This document shows positions 23,132 to 36,784 of a stretch of 64,000 nucleotides of DNA, piece by piece. A model generated the notes under the pieces. That model was not told the DNA's origin and searched no databases. It was given only the letters and a program-made list of their open reading frames with translations. The first letter of the stretch is position 1; each line of letters opens with the position of its first letter. Source of the stretch: Macrotis lagotis (Eukaryota; Chordata; Mammalia; Peramelemorphia; Peramelidae); NCBI RefSeq assembly GCF_037893015.1, contig NC_133666.1, positions 226,362,996 through 226,426,995 on the forward strand, written 5' to 3'. The position numbers were made by a program, and so were the translations under genes.

Positions 23132-24395
23132 GTTTTCCAAGATTCCCAAGTACTCTGCTTATTCACCAGAATAAAAGTGCTTAAATATCCTTTCTAGTCC
23201 CCAATCCACTCCCACTCCCATGGCACTTAGTAAAAAAACTCAAGGGCACCAGGTGAGAATAGTTTACAATGCTCACCCACACACAACAGTCCCTAACAAT
23301 TATTTATAATTGCAAAATTTATACTGAAATTTTGATTAAAATGTAAGAACAAAAAGGAAATCAGGCAAAGAAAGTAAGAGGACATATTTTAGTGACTTAG
23401 GATAGACATTCCAGCAACTGGAAAGGGAGGGATTCACAAATATGGGCCAAGGTGGACTAATGGGAATAAAAATGAGAGTCTAAGAGAAGGGAAAGTCTAT
23501 CTATCTGAGAGTGGAGAAGGAAGGTTTATGAGATTAATGAGCCTTCCTGCTGGCAATCCTAAGAATATAAATAGGGATATCAGATAGTTTGGAGGAATAT
23601 ACATTATTCTTTCCCAAGAAGAGCTTCTACTTTCTGTATTCACCCCTTCATTGAAGAAAAATTTATTAAGTACATTCTATTGCTTTAATCTGGACACTGG
23701 GATATGAAGATAAAAAAATGACACATTCTTTTTGTGACATTGTGGCTTCTGTGAATATTACAGTTTCTTGCAGTCAGAGATGAAATTTGGCAAATATGGA
23801 CTTCAAAGATGGTTGAACAGTACTGAAAAGGGTTACACCCTACATTCCCTGATAAGCTCCTAAAGTTGAATGGAAAGGAAAAGAGAAATGGATATGCATA
23901 GAATGCTGCCCTTGAGTGAATGAAATATTGTTGCCTTTCTTTGTAGATCCAACCTTTAACACAGTACCTAGTGCATAGAAAAAATGTAATAAATATTTGA
24001 TATTTTATTTTATTAGTAGCTAAATAATGGCCTTGACAGATTTCAGAAGCTACATCTTTCAGCCTAAAAGGGTCAGATGATTGATGGGGAAATTCCTTGA
24101 AAGTGAAAAATATCATAGAATTATTGTTCTTTCAGGGAAGCAATAACTTGGGAAACTGGAGAATTACTCAATGTATCTTTTTTACTCTATTTGAAACATT
24201 CTAATACTCTGGGAACTGCAGCTACTGAATCAGATTCCAACTTCTCGATGCCCTCTTATATTACATGATATTTACCATAAATCCAATACCTATTCAACAG
24301 TTAATGGGGGTCATTTTGTTATTTGAGGAACTTGGGATAATCACTGTCCTTTTGAATTGTTCATTTATTGTGTCTCATTCTCATTCTATGATTAT
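23132..24395. other. Mostly unassigned, with L2-like tail
   Basis: 23905-24005 (CCTAGTGCATAGAAAAAATG then TAATAAATATTTGAT) looks like an L2/MIR3-type 3' end. 23645-23720 resembles the opening of the ancient long repeat. The 143-codon minus-strand frame at 23685-24116 has no recognisable domain and overlaps these repeats, so I do not call it. Confidence 0.4.
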
Positions 24396-24399
24396 ATCA

Positions 24400-24612
24400 T
24401 TAGGGTAAAATGAAAAGAATCCTGGATTTTGAATCAGAGGATATAGGTTCAAATACCATTTTTTCTTTATTGGGGATGACTTTCACAAGTCTCCTGACCT
24501 CTCTAAACATATGTTTCCTCAAATTCAAAATGAAGACATTGGACCAGATTAAAACTAAAGCACCTTCCCTCTCAACTTGTGCTCTTTATGACCTTCTTTT
24601 GTGGTAATATAT
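24400..24612 (+). repeat. MIR-like SINE
   Basis: It reads AAAGAATCCTGGATTTTGAA, TCAGAGGATATAGGTTCAAA, TTTCACAAGTCTCCTGACCTC, ATGTTTCCTCAAATTC, AAAATGAAGACATTGGACCAG and GCACCTTCCCTCTC. It is a near complete sense MIR-type element. Confidence 0.65.
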
Positions 24613-25803
24613 AATCCTGAAAATTATATTTCCTGTCAATGTCTGAAAACATGTACTAGCACTGGCTAGGGGCATTTCCCCTCTCATTCACAAAACATTT
24701 TAACAAAAAACCTTTGTGTTTTAAAAACTAAGATGGGAGAGGGAAGAGTGATTCATTTACCTCCTTTTATCTTAACTTATCCCTCTATACCCTAGTTATA
24801 TGCTCCCTAACCATTTATCTTCACTGTAATTAAAATCCACAGAGATCTGCTGAGAAGAGAGCTATACAAGATAAATAATTAAGATATTTAATTTATCCAA
24901 AGCATAGTTTGTTTTAGAAAAAAATTTATATGATCTTTTGCATACAATTAATCATGGTAACATCTTGCAGTCTGTTTATGTCCACCATATGTTTTTCCAT
25001 TGCCATTTGTGTTATTTTTAATTTTCATTCTTCTGAGATCATAGCATTCCATGATTTAGAGTCATGGGTGACCACATGAAGGAAACTGCTAAACATATGG
25101 ACATATACATTGTTGAGCTATTTGGAATCCTAGAAAACAAGGTACAAATGCCCAAGTGAAATCTAATCTAATCATTTCCTGTTCTTCCCAAAGGTCTGTT
25201 AAGTATCCATATGGAATTCTCTTCTACTAGGGATAGACTGGTTCAAAAGATAACCTTCTAAGTGCATATTATCTGACTAAGATGCATTTGCTCATCCACC
25301 TTGTTTTTCCCATGCAGATGAATAGATCAATTTCATGAGTGTTGAACCCAACTGAGGAGACTTTGTAAAATTTTGGTGCTTGAAACAAAGAGGACTATTT
25401 TCTGTAAAGAGGAGCATTTGGAAACCTGAGTCCAGTAAATACTTTTGGCAAATATATATCACTCTGGAGAGGAATTTGCTTGATTTTTATATGCAATTAA
25501 TCTTTGAAGAAGAAAATTTCTCCAGTCTTTGCTCATCTGAGATCATATATAATTTCCATTTTTGTATGAAAGAAACTTTTGTAGAGGTAATCTATTTTTG
25601 TATGAAAGTATGAAAGTTTTGAAGAGATAAATTGCTGTAAGTGTTCAAATATTTTCTTAACATCATTAACATTTGGTCCAGTAGAAACTTTTATCCACAA
25701 CTCCTCTCAGTCATGTGATCAAAATGATGAGATCTTTGATAGTCCTCTTGATCATTGAAATGTTTAATTTATGATGCCCTTGAAATGTACTTAGAACATT
25801 TTG

Positions 25804-25850
<47 letters not shown>

Positions 25851-26555
25851 TCACATCTTCAATATATCAAAGCATTTGTTATCTAAACAATTTTATCAAT
25901 TTTAATAGAGTAGATTATAGGCAATTATTTCTTTTTATTACTGCATGAAACTCTAATAGATGTCCTCTTATTAAATCCTTCCTTAAGAGTTCTAGCTAAC
26001 ATGCTGGAATTTTCATCTTGTTAGAAGTTCTCAAGCATTTTGGTTTCAAAAACCTATTTGGCTCTCAAAGAGCTTTTATTTTGTGATTTTATATCTATTG
26101 ATTTTATTCCATATTGGAAATAAGTGTCTTATTATTATGAAAATAGATCTGACTATGTAGGCTCCTGTGAAAAAGTTTTAAGGATCCTCAGGATTGTCTG
26201 AAGTCTATTTCAAGGATAAGTGGCCTAGATCTTTTCTATTATGTGGGTAGCAATGCATTTAATCAGGTAATCCATATATTATGACTTACTTTTACCACAT
26301 TACTTGATTGTAAGATTTTTATTTCACATATTTTTATGATATATATATATATATATATATAAAACAACATTTTATATATAACATGTTATTCTATAGAATT
26401 ATGAATAAAGTGTTTGTGTTTATATCTGTTCCTTTATTCATTTCCAATTGTCAAGTAATTTTCTCCTTGGATCTGTGATTTTATGTGTATATAGTACCCT
26501 AAATTAGAAATTCCCTCTGTATTCACCATACCAAATTGTGTTGGCACCCTCTCTT
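24613..26555. other. Unassigned sequence with two microsatellites
   Basis: A (CA)20 run occupies 25807-25846 and a short (TA)n run 26341-26360. I see no exon, element or regulatory site that I can support in the remainder. Confidence 0.55.
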
Positions 26556-26557
26556 TC

Positions 26558-26708
26558 ACTCTTATTATTAGAGAGATGACTAAAACACAAAGAAATTAAA
26601 TGACTTGCTATAAGGTGCATAGCCAATATGGTTTGGAGACAGAATTTTAAAACCAGGTAATTCTGATTCTTGGTTCAGCCTTCATATCTACTATACTATT
26701 CTGCCTCT
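26558..26708 (-). repeat. MIR fragment, antisense
   Basis: It contains AAGAAATTAAATGACTTGCT, AAACCAGGTAATTCTGATTC and CTATACTATTCTGCCTCTC in the antisense MIR order. Confidence 0.6.
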
Positions 26709-26769
26709 CAAAAGTCAAATTAGAGTTGTTTTAATTGCTTACAATATCTTCTCATATTTATCATTTGAC

Positions 26770-26965
26770 TCCTTTCATTTGATGTTGATTTTTGTCTTCA
26801 GTTCTAACAAGTTTATGATCTGAGTATACAGACAGCTGACTCAAATTAGTACCATTAGACACCAGATGTGTCTTGTTCATTAGAATGCTTTTTTTGTACC
26901 ACATCTTTTGACTATATTGTTAAAAAACTATTCATGATATAGAAAGCTTAGGCTTTTTTGAATTT
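26770..26965 (-). mobile_element. Possible RTE-type LINE endonuclease remnant
   Basis: Translated on the minus strand, part of this stretch gives a run containing SDHKLVRTE. That resembles the conserved SDHRLVR motif near the C-terminal end of the AP-endonuclease domain of RTE/BovB-type LINEs. Flanking sequence is too decayed to extend the match. This is a motif-level guess. Confidence 0.35.
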
Positions 26966-28305
26966 TATAAATCTTTAGCTTCTGGGTCAAGTTTTCTACC
27001 ATTTTGCAATGTATTTTTTCCTATGACTTTTGCATCAAAGTTGCAAAGTTGTGGGGGTTTTTTTGGTAAAAATTGTTTTGATCTATAGTCTTTTATAAAA
27101 TTCTTCTTAGAATATATTCATGTAATTTTCTCAGTTATTTTTGTGGTGGCCTTTTTGCAGATGTTTTTCAATAACATTGCACTGAACTTTGATCTTGACA
27201 TTATGTTTACTTTGAATCATATTCTCTTTCTTTAGAAAACAATTCCTTTATTTACTTATCCAAGGAAAATTTGTGACTTAGATTAAATTTCACAGATGAT
27301 CTTCAACTGTGACATTTTTTACCTTTTATAATAATCTGCCACTATTACATTAGAAATGAAAAGTCACATTTTCCAGGAGCATTATTGTTTTTTCTTCATT
27401 TTATGGAGGACATTTGTGAAAGAATTTTTACTTCTAGGACAATAAACCTTCCTATTCTCAGACGGGTTATTAGATAGCACATGCTATCCAACTTTGTGCC
27501 AAAATTTCTTTTTAGAGTTTTTTAAACAAGAGCTCCTTCAAGTCATTATCTCTGTTCAATTACAATCTCTTTCTTTCCAAACTCATTACCTAGTGATCTA
27601 GTTGTAGACTATACCATCCTCTACTCCCAATACCCTTACTCTCTTGGCCTTGGCATTTCATCACTCTTATTTTGTCAAATATCAATAAGGATTATGATTA
27701 TCATCCAAAACTTTTGTTTCTACTGACATGCTTATGAAAAGAACCACAGGAAACCATAAAATCATTTGATTGGGTTCATTATAAATTTTCTACCAAATTT
27801 AAACTAAGTAGATACTGCATCAAGGCAGTTCTTCCATTCTGTTAAAATTGATGTTTTTCCACTCACAATAGCTGTTCTATATCTTTTCTTCTCTCTTCCA
27901 GCATACCCCCTCCCCAATTTTTGAAACAAGCAATTATCACATGTTTTGTTCATAAAATAGACACTACTTGTTCTACTCTACATTCCCCTGATAGCATCAC
28001 GCCGAGAATTTTCTCTAGTCACTAGTAGAGATTTTGATTGGCCCCTTATATTAGACCAGGGAATATTTACCAATCAGGAGAGTATGGATCAAGCACTAGA
28101 ATTTCAGAAATGAAATAGGAAACACTTCCAAAATGATCTCTGCCTTGGGAATCAGATTGAGGTTTTTTCTTCATTTTCTTTCTCAGCACTATATGAGAAT
28201 TTTTTCCCTTCTTATTCCATTTTCCATTATTTAACAGTTCTCTTCAGGTCCATGCCTTGTATCAACCCAAGGAAGTACTTGGGATCATTCTTCTTGAAGT
28301 GGCAT
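26966..28305. other. Unassigned AT-rich sequence
   Basis: It may continue the RTE-like remnant on its right, but no further domain can be read. No frame above 60 codons looks real. Confidence 0.4.
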
Positions 28306-30612
28306 AGAAATATAAATAAAATAACCAGAGTGACTCTTGGAGACTTTGGGGAGAAGGAAAAATGATGAAACAAAAACCAGGAAGTTACTAGAGCTGATAG
28401 AGATTATAAAAATGCCACCTCAGAAGAGGAAAGCTGTGACAAAATGCCTAAAGGTGAAGCCTCAAAAGACTTCCAACAAGAACCCTTGAATGAGTTCAAA
28501 AAGTATTTTAAAAATCAAAGAAGATAAGAAGAAGGGAAAAAAAGAGAAAAGAAATGAGAGCCATGTAGAACTATGAAAAATTGACAGAAGAAATCAATTC
28601 CTTTAAAAGTAAAAATGATCAACTAGAAACAATTTAACTCATCAAAAAGTAAAATAGACCAACTGGAAAAATAATGAAACTCATTTAAAAGTAAAATTAA
28701 TGAACTGGAAAAGGAAACACAAAAATTAACTTTAGAAAATAAAACTCTAAAAGAATACAAAAGGTGGAAATTAATGTCTTTATGATTTCAACAAACAAAA
28801 CTGACTGAATAATAGAAGAAAATGTAGAATACCTTTTAGAAAAAAACAACCAACCTAGAAAATAGATCCAGAAGAGATAATTTATGAATTACTGAGCTAC
28901 CTGCAAGTCTCAACAAAAAAGACCCTGAAAAATATCTTCCAGTAAATTAACATGGAAAATTGCCCTAATATCCTAGTGCAAGAAGATGACAAAATAATCC
29001 TTGAAAGAATCCATTTATTATCTCCCAAAAGAGGTCACAGAATAAAAAATATCTCCAAGGAATATTGTAGCCAAATTTCTGAATTCTTATGAAAAGGATA
29101 AAGCCCTGCAAGCAGTCAAAATGAAGCAATTTAAATACCAATGGTCCATAGCCAGGATTATGCAGGTTTATCAGCTTCAACATTACAGGATTGGAGGGCC
29201 TAGAATGTGATATTGCAGAGGGCAAAGGATCTTGGATTACAACCAAGAATCAATTTCCCTGCAAAATTAAGCATATCCTTTTTGTGGAGAAGATGGACTT
29301 TCAATGAAATAGAGGAATTTCAATTTTTTTCTGAAAGAAAAGAGCAGAATTGAACATAAAATCATGAAATACAAGACTCAAGAGATAGGTATAAACAGAA
29401 AGGGGAAAAATAATAGTACATTAAAGTGCACATCTCTACAGGGAAGACAAAAGTTATAATTCTTGAAAACTGTAATTCTCTTAAAATAGTTAAAAGAAAC
29501 ATACTTGATTACAGGATAGGGTCTAAGTTGATCATGAATGTGATAATGCTTCAGTCAGTTCTTTAGCTCATGAGGACTAAATGTAGTTAGAGGGATTGTT
29601 CTTAAAGAATATTGATATAAATGGATTATGAAGTGATTTTTGCTTATGAGGGTAGCATTTCTATTAGCACAGAGGGAGGGACTAGGCTTAAAGTTTCTGT
29701 ACACAAATATATCAGTAAGTGATTTTTGCTTTACTTAATACTTTAGCTAGTATTATAGGGACAGAGGGAGGGAGTTTCCTTAGAGTGTTCAGACATAAAT
29801 GTATCAGGAAGTGATCTTGCTTTACATGATACTTTAGCTCAAGATGTTTATATTTCTATAAATGGCATGTAGTAAGAAGGGGTGATATAAATTAGTTATA
29901 ATTTGATGTTGTCAATGGCTTTGGAAAAGTATATTTTAAGGGGCAGGTGAGGGGAGTGTACCTTGACAGAGGTATAAGCGATTATGAGCTAATATTTCTT
30001 GGAAATTCGGCTATCAATCAATCAATCGATCAACCCTTGACAATTATACTTCCATCAGAACTGATAAAAGAAGTATATTTTGACATAGGGGTTGAGGGTA
30101 CAAAACAGGGTTTAAAAATCAAGAGATGAAAAGGACTGTGCTAGGAAAAGGCTATATATAAGGGGATAAATGCCATTTGAAGAGGCACAAAGAACTATGA
30201 TAGTAGAGGAAAAGAACATAAGTTGTGGATACTGAGTAAGTCTTACTCTCATCCGCCATGGTCCAAAGAGGGAATAATATATATTCCCAATTGGGTTCAA
30301 ATTTTTTCCTCCCCTACAGGGAAATGGGAGTTGAGAGAAAAGAAAGGGGAGGAAGGGAATGATAAAATGGATGAGGAAAACCAAAGTAAAATCAAGGTAA
30401 AAAGAAAAGTAGACAAAAGGGTAAAGTAAAGGAAAAGTGCTGATGAGGAAAAAAAATGACTGAACTAGAGGCAGCAGTAAGAATTAAAAGATTATTGAGG
30501 AAAGAGGAAAAAGTATAAATAGGAGGACAACATGAAGGAAAATGCAGAGTTACTAATCAAATGGAAATGGAATGGGAATGAACTCTCCCATAAAATATAA
30601 GCAGATAGGAGG
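28306..30612 (+). mobile_element. Sense L1, ORF1 through start of ORF2
   Basis: The ORF1 coiled-coil half (many AAACTGGAAAA-type repeats) is at 28500-28800 and the C-terminal half at 28880-29330. The inter-ORF spacer is 29340-30530. Around 30560-30612 the first ORF2 codons appear (AACTCTCCCATAAAATATAAGCAGATAGG), homologous to the ORF2 start at 33200. The element then stops abruptly at the 5' end of the next L1. Multiple stops make both frames dead. Confidence 0.75.
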
Positions 30613-33600
30613 ACTTCTGAGATAGAGTCAAGATGACTATGTAGAGCTAACACACTCAATAAGCCTGTCTCTACCAAAGATAAATGAAGTCTCTGTTCTG
30701 AAATTCAAGCTATAGGACACACCAAGAAAAAGAAAATATTCAAAGAAGTTTTCAATGGTCAACATCATTGAGAATTTTCAGTGAAGGTCTGTCTCTTAGG
30801 AGGAAAAGGAGAAGTAAAGTCCAGGAGGCAGGAGAGTGAGAAAGCCAGCAGGAGGCTTTTAGCCACAGTAAAATCCAGGTTCCAATAGCTTGATAACAAG
30901 CAGAGATTCTGGCACCTGGATAGCAAGCCAGAAGGCAGGATCCCAACACTAAACAAAGCCTGAACCCTGAGAACACTGGGGGAAAAGATAGGACTGAGTC
31001 TGGAACAAACCACTGCTAAGTCAGAACCTGGACATAAAGGAGGAAACAAACCTCTGCAAAGGCAAGGACTGGACTGCATAGACAACATCTTGGCCAAAAT
31101 CTAGCTAGGGATCAGATCCCACGCCTAGCAAAAACAAAACAAAACAAAAAAAAAGCTTTTATCTTTTCACCCTATACCCCAGGAATAGAGTTAAAACAAC
31201 AAAGATGAACAAAAAAGCTCAAAGTTCACAAAACCAAAAAGCTATAATTCACTATATAAAACTACTTTATAGAGAAAGATGGTAACAATGCCATGTCTGA
31301 AGAAGAAATGAGAGAAAAATTACTCACAGATGAAATATCAAAACAGTCTATAAATTGGACTCAAATAAAAAAGCTCTTCATTAAAAAAGAATTTAAAAAC
31401 CAAGGAAGAGAAATGAAGAAGAAAAATGAAAAAAAAAAAGAAATGAGTCATGCAGGAAAATTAAGAAAAAATAACCAGAGAATTCAACACCTTTAAAAGG
31501 AAACACAAATAGTAATTGAAGAAAATAAAACTCTAAAAACTAGAATTGAGCAAGTAAAAATTAATGAATTAATGAGACTACAAGAATCTATCAAAGAACT
31601 CAAAAGGTTGAAAAATTTGAAGAAAATGTAAAGTACCTTTTAGAAAAAAGCAAATGACCTTGAAAATAGATCCAGGAGAGACAAACTACTAATCATCAGA
31701 CTACCAGAAAGCCTTGATCAAAAAAAAAAAAAAAAGAATCCATAACTCTCAAATAAAAGAGGCAATACTTCAAGCAGCAAAAAGAAAACAATTCAAATAC
31801 AAAGAAAACACAATAAGACTTACACAGGACCTAACAGCCTCAATAGTGAAGGATCGGAAGACTTGGAATATCATATATTAGAGTGCAAAGGACCTAGGAT
31901 TAGAGGCCAGAATCTACTGCAAAATTCAGCATATACTGTCAGGGAAAAAATGGATATTCAATGAAATGGATTACTTTCAGAATTTCCTGACACAAAGACC
32001 AGAACTGTACAGAGAGTTCAATCACTAAATACATGAACCAAGCATTGCATAAAAAGGTAAATGAAAAAGGGGAGGGAAAAAACAAAACAAAACAAAACAA
32101 AAAAAAAACAAATGGTGGTGAAGACTTTACTTCTCTCAATATAATTAAAGCTTCCAAAGATGTTGGACTTAGAGGGTATGGGTATAGTTGGGTCTTGTCT
32201 CTCCACTGAAGAGATCCAATATGACATGACTATGTTTGAGACAAAAAGCCCTGATGAAAAGCAGGGATGTTCACTTTAAATTTAAGTGTCTCAGTATCCT
32301 TTGACCCAATTTAATTCTGCTGTGCTGAGAAAGTTTAGCACTTTGTCTAATGAGGGCAACATAAGCTTGGTGGTCCTGAGTCAATGTCTCATAACTTACA
32401 ATCATCTGTAAAGGTCTCACGTGAGACCTTCAGTGCCTCCCATTACTTAGAGACCTTGAAAATTCTTGTAGTTAATTACATCACATCACTTCACATAACA
32501 AGGGATTAAGTAACCTGGGAGGAGAGAGGGTGGTAAAGTGTGAGAGAAAATAGTCCTGGGGTGGGGTACAAACAGTTCAAGAAATGATTTGACTTTGGAG
32601 AATATTTTGGCTCATGAGGAGTATTGTGAATCCTTGGAGGATATTTGAAAAGAGTATAAGAAACAAATGATTATAATTATAATTTGATGCAATTTCAGAC
32701 AATGATACTTATCAAGTAATCAAGCAATGAATTTGTGGTGATACTTTGATAACAATATAAGCATATCAAGTAATAAAATAATCAAACTGTGATTAATGAT
32801 TCCTGATTAATAGAACTCGAGTGATAAATAACACCAAGTAAAGAGACACAAAGATTCATAATTTTAGAGGGAAAGAAGGAAGAGTGTGAACATTGGGTAA
32901 ATTCAATTTAATAGATTTGGCCCAGAGGAGGAATAAGATACATTCACACTTGGCTTTAAAAATCTATCCTAATTTATAGGGGAAGACTGGGAAATGTAAA
33001 GAAAAGGAAAGAAGGGACTGAGAAAAAAGAAAGCGATGGCAAAGATATAAATGAAAATAAAGTGAAAGCTAAATTTTAAAAGAAAAATCAAAGGGAAAAG
33101 GGAGTAAAATTTTGGTGAGGATAAGAAAGGAGGAAAAATAAATGGAGAAAGATAGCATGGAGGAATATATAGAATTAATAATCTTAACTAGGAATGTGAA
33201 TGGTAAGAACTGTTCCATAAAATAGAAACAGATAGAATGGATTAAAAATCAGAATCCTAGAATATGTGGTTTGCAAGAAACACATTTGAGGCAGGAAGAT
33301 ACAAACAGGATAAAGGTAAAAGGTTGGTTGGAGCAAAATATATTATGCCTCAGCTGAAGTAAAAAATAGGGATAGAGATCCTGATCTCAGATAAAGCAAA
33401 GCAAAAATGACATCATTAAAAGGGTTAAGGAAGGAAATTACATCTTCCCAAACAGTAATGAAGCTATATCATTACTAAACACACATGCATCTAGTGGCAT
33501 AATCATCCAAATTACTAGAGGGAAAGGTGAGTAAGTTACAAGGAGATATAGACAACTAAATTTTAATAATGTGGGTCCACAACCTTCTGGTCTCAGGACT

Positions 33601-35031
33601 ACATAAAGCTAACCACAAGAAAAAGACAGGTAAGAAGGTAATGAAATCTTAGAAAACTTAAATATGAAAGACCTCTGGAGAAAATGTAATGGGGATAGAA
33701 AGAATATACCTTTTTCTCCAGAAGCACATGGTACCTATACTAAAACTGACCATGTACTAGGGCACAAAAAAATTAAAATCAAATGTAGAAAGGAATGAAT
33801 AATAAATACTTCTCAGACTATGATGCAATAAAAATTATATGTAATAAAGTATCATGGAAAGATAAACCAAAAACTAGTTGAAAATTAAATACCTTTATCC
33901 TAAATAATGAATAAATCAAAGAGTAAACATTAGAAATAATCAATAATTATATTGAAGAGAAAGACTGATAAGACATCACACCAAAATATATGGGTTGCAG
34001 CCAAGGCAGCTTTGAGGGGAAACTTTATATTTCTAAATCCCTATATGAATAAAATGGAGAAAGAGGAGATTAATGAATTGAATATGTAATTTAAAAAGCT
34101 AGAAAACAGAAAATATTAAAATCCCTAATTAAATATCAAATTAGAAATTCTTAAAATCAAGGGAGTGATTAATAAAACTGAAAGCAAGAAAACCACTGAT
34201 CTCATAAATAAGACTGAGTTGGTTTTATGAAAAAGCCAATAAAAAAGACAAACTTTTGGTTAATCTGATTTAAAAAAGAAATTAGAAAATGAAATTACCA
34301 GTATTATAAATAAAAAGAGTGAACTAACCTCCAATAAGGAGGAAATTAAAGAGATAATGTGGAGCTACTTTGCCAAATTGTATGCCAATAAATTGGATAA
34401 CATAAGTGAAATGGATGAATATTTACAAAAATACAAACTGCCCAGATTAACAGAAGAGGAATAAATTCATTAAATAATCCCATTTCAGAAAAAAGAAATT
34501 GAAGAAACCATCAGTGAACTCTCTAAGAAAATGTCTCCAGGTTCAGATGGATTTACAAATAAATTCTACCACACATTTAAGGGGCAATTAATTCCGATTA
34601 TACATAAATTATTAAAAATAGGAGAAGAAAGAGTTTGGCCAACCTCCTTTTATGACACCAACATAATGCTGATATGTAAACCAGGATGAATCAAAACAGA
34701 CAAAAAAAAATCTCTTTAGTGAATGTTGATGCAAAAATCTCAAATAAAATTTTAGCAATGAGACTACAGTACATTATTGCAAGAATAATACACCATGATC
34801 AGGCAGGATTCATACCAGGTAGGCAGGGATTGTTCAATATTTGGAAAACACTCAACATAATTGAACATATCAATAGGAAAAACCAACAGAAAACACAGGA
34901 TTATCTCAATAGATACTGAAAAAAGCCTTTGATAAAAGACATCCATTGCTATTAAAAAACCACTAGAAAGTTTAAGAATAAATGGAGTTTTCCTAAAAAT
35001 AATAAATGGCATCTATCTAAAACCCTCTATG

Positions 35032-35082
<51 letters not shown>

Positions 35083-35631
35083 ATAAACTTGGAGCATTTC
35101 CAATAAAATCAGAAAATCAGGAGTGAAACAAGCATATCTTTTATCAGCATTACTGCTTATAGTATTAGAAATGCTAGCTATAAGAATAAGAAAAGAAATT
35201 AGAGGAATTAGGAAAATTAGAGGAAAATTAGAGGAATAAGAATTGGCAATGAGGAAGCAAAATTTTCATTCTTTGCAAATGATGTGATAGTATACTTAGA
35301 GAACCAGAGAAGATCATCTAAAAAAACTCCTTGAAAACATTAACAAATTCAGCAAAGAAGCGGGATATAAAATAAGCCTACATAAATCATCAACCTTTTT
35401 ATTTATGAACAACAAAACCCAAAAGCAAGAGAAAGAAAGAGAAATTTCATTTAAAATAACTAAAGGCAACATTAAATACTTAGGAATCTACCTCCCAAGA
35501 TAAACCCAGAAGCTTGTATGAACACAATTATTAAGAACTTCTCACCCAAATAAAGTCAAATCTAAATAGGAAAAATGTCAATTGTTCATGGTTAGTTTGA
35601 GTTAATATAATAAAAAGACAAATCTAACCAA

Positions 35632-35671
<40 letters not shown>

Positions 35672-36012
35672 AACCAACCAAGAAAAAAAGACAAAGAAAA
35701 TGCCTTCCACATATAAAGAACAAAATATGGAACCTGAATAAAGAGTAAAACATACTATGCTCAATTTTTTGAAACTTTTCTGATATTTTCCATTTCTTTC
35801 TCAGGACCTTCCCCACCTTAATTCTGATTTATATTTCACAACATGACTAATATGAAATTATGTTAAACACAACTGTACATGCACAACTTTTGACAGATTA
35901 TTTGCCTCTGTGAGGAAGGGGGAGAGAAGGTGGTAGAAAAATGTGCAAGTGGATGAATGCTAAAAAATGTTCTTGAATATAATTGGAAAAATTAAAATAA
36001 ATTCCAATAAAA
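30613..36012 (+). mobile_element. Sense L1 with 5' UTR, ORF1, ORF2 and 3' UTR remnants
   Basis: The 5' end near AGATAGAGTCAAGATGAC is followed by 5' UTR to about 31230, decayed ORF1 at 31290-32060 and a 1.1-kb spacer. ORF2 starts near 33170 with endonuclease sequence including CAAGAAACACATTTGAGGCA (QETHLRQ). The reverse transcriptase includes SPGSDG, QAGFIPG and the catalytic box at 35266-35300. ORF2 breaks off near 35600 beside a GAAA simple repeat (35634-35672). The ORF2 C-terminal part is missing and a 3' UTR follows at 35680-36012. A (TA)n run interrupts the RT region at 35036-35080. It is a dead, internally deleted copy. Confidence 0.8.
33170..35600 (+). pseudogene. L1 ORF2 (endonuclease/reverse transcriptase) pseudogene
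   Basis: In live L1s ORF2 encodes an AP-like endonuclease that nicks target DNA and a reverse transcriptase that copies the RNA at the nick. Here the order is endonuclease start (GLQETHLRQ-like), an RT core with KMSPGSDGF near 34530, QAGFIPGRQ near 34800, and the catalytic motif at about 35269-35290. That last motif reads FAND instead of the usual FADD, so one catalytic aspartate is changed to asparagine. Frames are cut by many stops and shifts; the longest clean piece is 77 codons (34686-34919). The C-terminal third is absent. Confidence 0.8.
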
Positions 36013-36232
36013 AACTAGTCCTCAGATTATACTGCCTGACTGAATCCCTACTCTGACTGCCACATAGCAGTAGTCACTATGCTTTTGTAGTGGAGAAATC
36101 TGGTCCTCCCCTATTCTTCTTAAAAAGATACAGCGATACTGTTCAAAAGATTTCATATGCCTTGAATAAACTTGAGTTCATCATTCTTCATAATGAATCA
36201 AAAATATTTTACTGAAGAAAATGAAATCTTTT

Positions 36233-36380
36233 TTATTTTTGCAAGGCAATGTTGTTCAGTAACTTGCCCAAAGTCACACAGCTAGGTTATTATTAAATGT
36301 CTGAAGCTGGATTTGAACTAAGTTCCTCCTGACTCAAGGGCCAGTGCTCTATCTGCTACATCACTTAATTGCCCTGAAAT
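36233..36380 (-). repeat. WSINE1-type SINE, antisense, with target duplication
   Basis: An antisense SINE (GCAAGGCAATGTTGTTCAGT ... CTGACTCAAGGGCCAGTGCTC) is flanked by TGAAATCTTTT at 36222-36232 and 36381-36391. Confidence 0.9.
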
Positions 36381-36469
36381 TGAAATCTTTTAAGGATATT
36401 TAGCTTTGAACTCTTCTTGCAATATAAACTCATTTATTTATTGAGAAATACTACTTAGATTAATATTAC

Positions 36470-36605
36470 TTTTATTAATATTTTATTTGTTTTCCAATTA
36501 TATACAATTGTAGTTTCTACCTATATGTTTTGTAAGGTTTTGAATTTTACAATTTCCCCCATTCTCCCTCCCCCACCCTCCTACAGAAGGTAGTCTGAAA
36601 TGGAT
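36470..36605 (-). mobile_element. L1 3' UTR fragment, antisense
   Basis: It contains ATTTTATTTGTTTTCCAATTATATAC, GTAAGGTTTTGAATTTTACA and CTACAGAAGGTAGTCTGA. It is the same tail as 21340-21685 but shorter. Confidence 0.75.
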
Positions 36606-36784
36606 TAATATTCTGAAGAATATTATCTAGTACTTCTAACAGGTTCTGCCTGAAAGTGCTAAAGTTGTAAAAGAGCAAGATTTCACATTGGCTCATAAAA
36701 TTAATTGAAGTATCTCATTGACATTGATTGTATGGAAAAAATGATTTAAGTTCTAAAGCTAATATGATATATTGTAAATAGACT

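Noticed and set aside
23685..24116. 143-codon minus-strand open frame
   Set aside because: No domain, signal or codon pattern is recognisable, and it overlaps L2-like and old repeat sequence.
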